From the NCBI GenBank assembly GCA_913060665.1, contig CAJXUY010000012.1, positions 62,001 to 126,000 of the forward strand: a stretch of DNA of 64,000 bases, read 5' to 3'. The notes under the pieces were generated by a model that did no database searches, was not told the DNA's origin, and worked only from the letters and a program-made list of their open reading frames with translations. The DNA is from an uncultured Oleiphilaceae bacterium (GTDB lineage: Bacteria > Pseudomonadota > Gammaproteobacteria > Pseudomonadales > Oleiphilaceae). Made by a program: the position numbers and the translations under genes. Of this stretch, positions 63,873-64,000 are shown piece after piece. How positions within the stretch are numbered: position 1 is the first letter of the stretch; each line of letters starts with the position of its first letter.

Positions 63873-64000
63873 CAATACCCAACCACTCGGACGTAGCTTC
63901 AGTGCCAACCGAACCGGTATCCATTACCAATAGTTTTAAGACGACACTCCCCGTCCTTTTCGGTTATGTCCCTATGGGGATGGCGTTCGGTTTGCTACTA
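63869..64000 (+). CDS. azlC: AzlC-family branched-chain amino-acid exporter, N-terminal end
   Basis: The ATG at 63869 opens 44 codons running off the right edge. After a polar leader of about 22 residues, F-K-T-T-L-P-V-L-F-G-Y-V-P-M-G-M-A-F-G-L-L-L is the characteristic first membrane helix of AzlC, which with AzlD exports branched-chain amino acids. The start overlaps the end of the broken TetR gene. Confidence 0.82.
   Translation, partial: MTIPNHSDVASVPTEPVSITNSFKTTLPVLFGYVPMGMAFGLLL

Overview
The window is a 64 kb chromosomal piece of a gammaproteobacterium. The ubiE-ubiJ-ubiB-hisI-hisE-tatABC-rsmE run, the ygfB-pepP-ubiH-visC / zapA-6S RNA-ygfA divergon, and ilvA close to rpiA are layouts known from Pseudomonadales/Oceanospirillales. 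A wax-ester synthase/DGAT, an FFLEELY-motif protein, a FATP-type acyl-CoA synthetase, a PHA-system protein and a Urt/Fmd amide-uptake cassette point to a marine, lipid-storing, possibly hydrocarbon-using lineage such as Marinobacter, Oleiphilus or Ketobacter. That placement is inference. I saw no tRNA, rRNA, CRISPR array, IS element or intact prophage.

Layout. (1) 1-7.5 kb: start of a recQ-like helicase and a DUF2956 gene on the minus strand. Divergent to them is a tight six-gene run: FUSC/AaeB-type exporter, NodT outer-membrane lipoprotein, DUF1656 protein, HlyD adaptor, a potassium-channel-like protein and an AI-2E-family protein. (2) 7.6-18.9 kb: a nitrogen-scavenging module. A kinase fused to an NCS1 permease and its LuxR-type regulator face urtABCDE-fmdA-fmdB, whose products would import short amides or urea and hydrolyse formamide. 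No urease gene is present. (3) 19-35.5 kb: a lipid-oriented region. It holds a FabR-like TetR repressor with three operator-like palindromes in front of two unrecognised helical proteins, a diguanylate cyclase, a saccharopine-dehydrogenase-like reductase, SOS-regulated yebG, WS/DGAT, an alpha/beta hydrolase, an FFLEELY protein, a crotonase, an acyl-CoA synthetase and a PHA-system protein. (4) 35.7-43 kb: ubiquinone, histidine and Tat housekeeping operon. (5) 43.2-43.7 kb: a YefM-YoeB toxin-antitoxin pair. (6) 43.9-50.5 kb: ubiquinone hydroxylases, pepP and ygfB facing zapB-like/zapA, 6S RNA and ygfA. (7) 50.7-60.8 kb: ilvA and rpiA separated by a TetR/Old-Yellow-Enzyme pair, a large c-di-GMP protein, an MFS carrier and an orphan cobS. 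(8) 60.9-64 kb: DUF2237, an XRE regulator, yiaA-pspA-like genes, a REP pair, a broken TetR gene and the start of azlC.

The two most interesting systems are the transporter-fused sensor kinase that probably reports amide/urea availability, with two perfect palindromes in the divergent promoter region, and the FabR-like operator cluster controlling two uncharacterised helical proteins that may be coating or handling proteins of storage-lipid inclusions. Many operons use one-base TAATG/TGATG or ATGA stop-start overlaps, which implies translational coupling. Several genes have better ribosome-binding-site-supported starts than their longest open frame; these are noted entry by entry.
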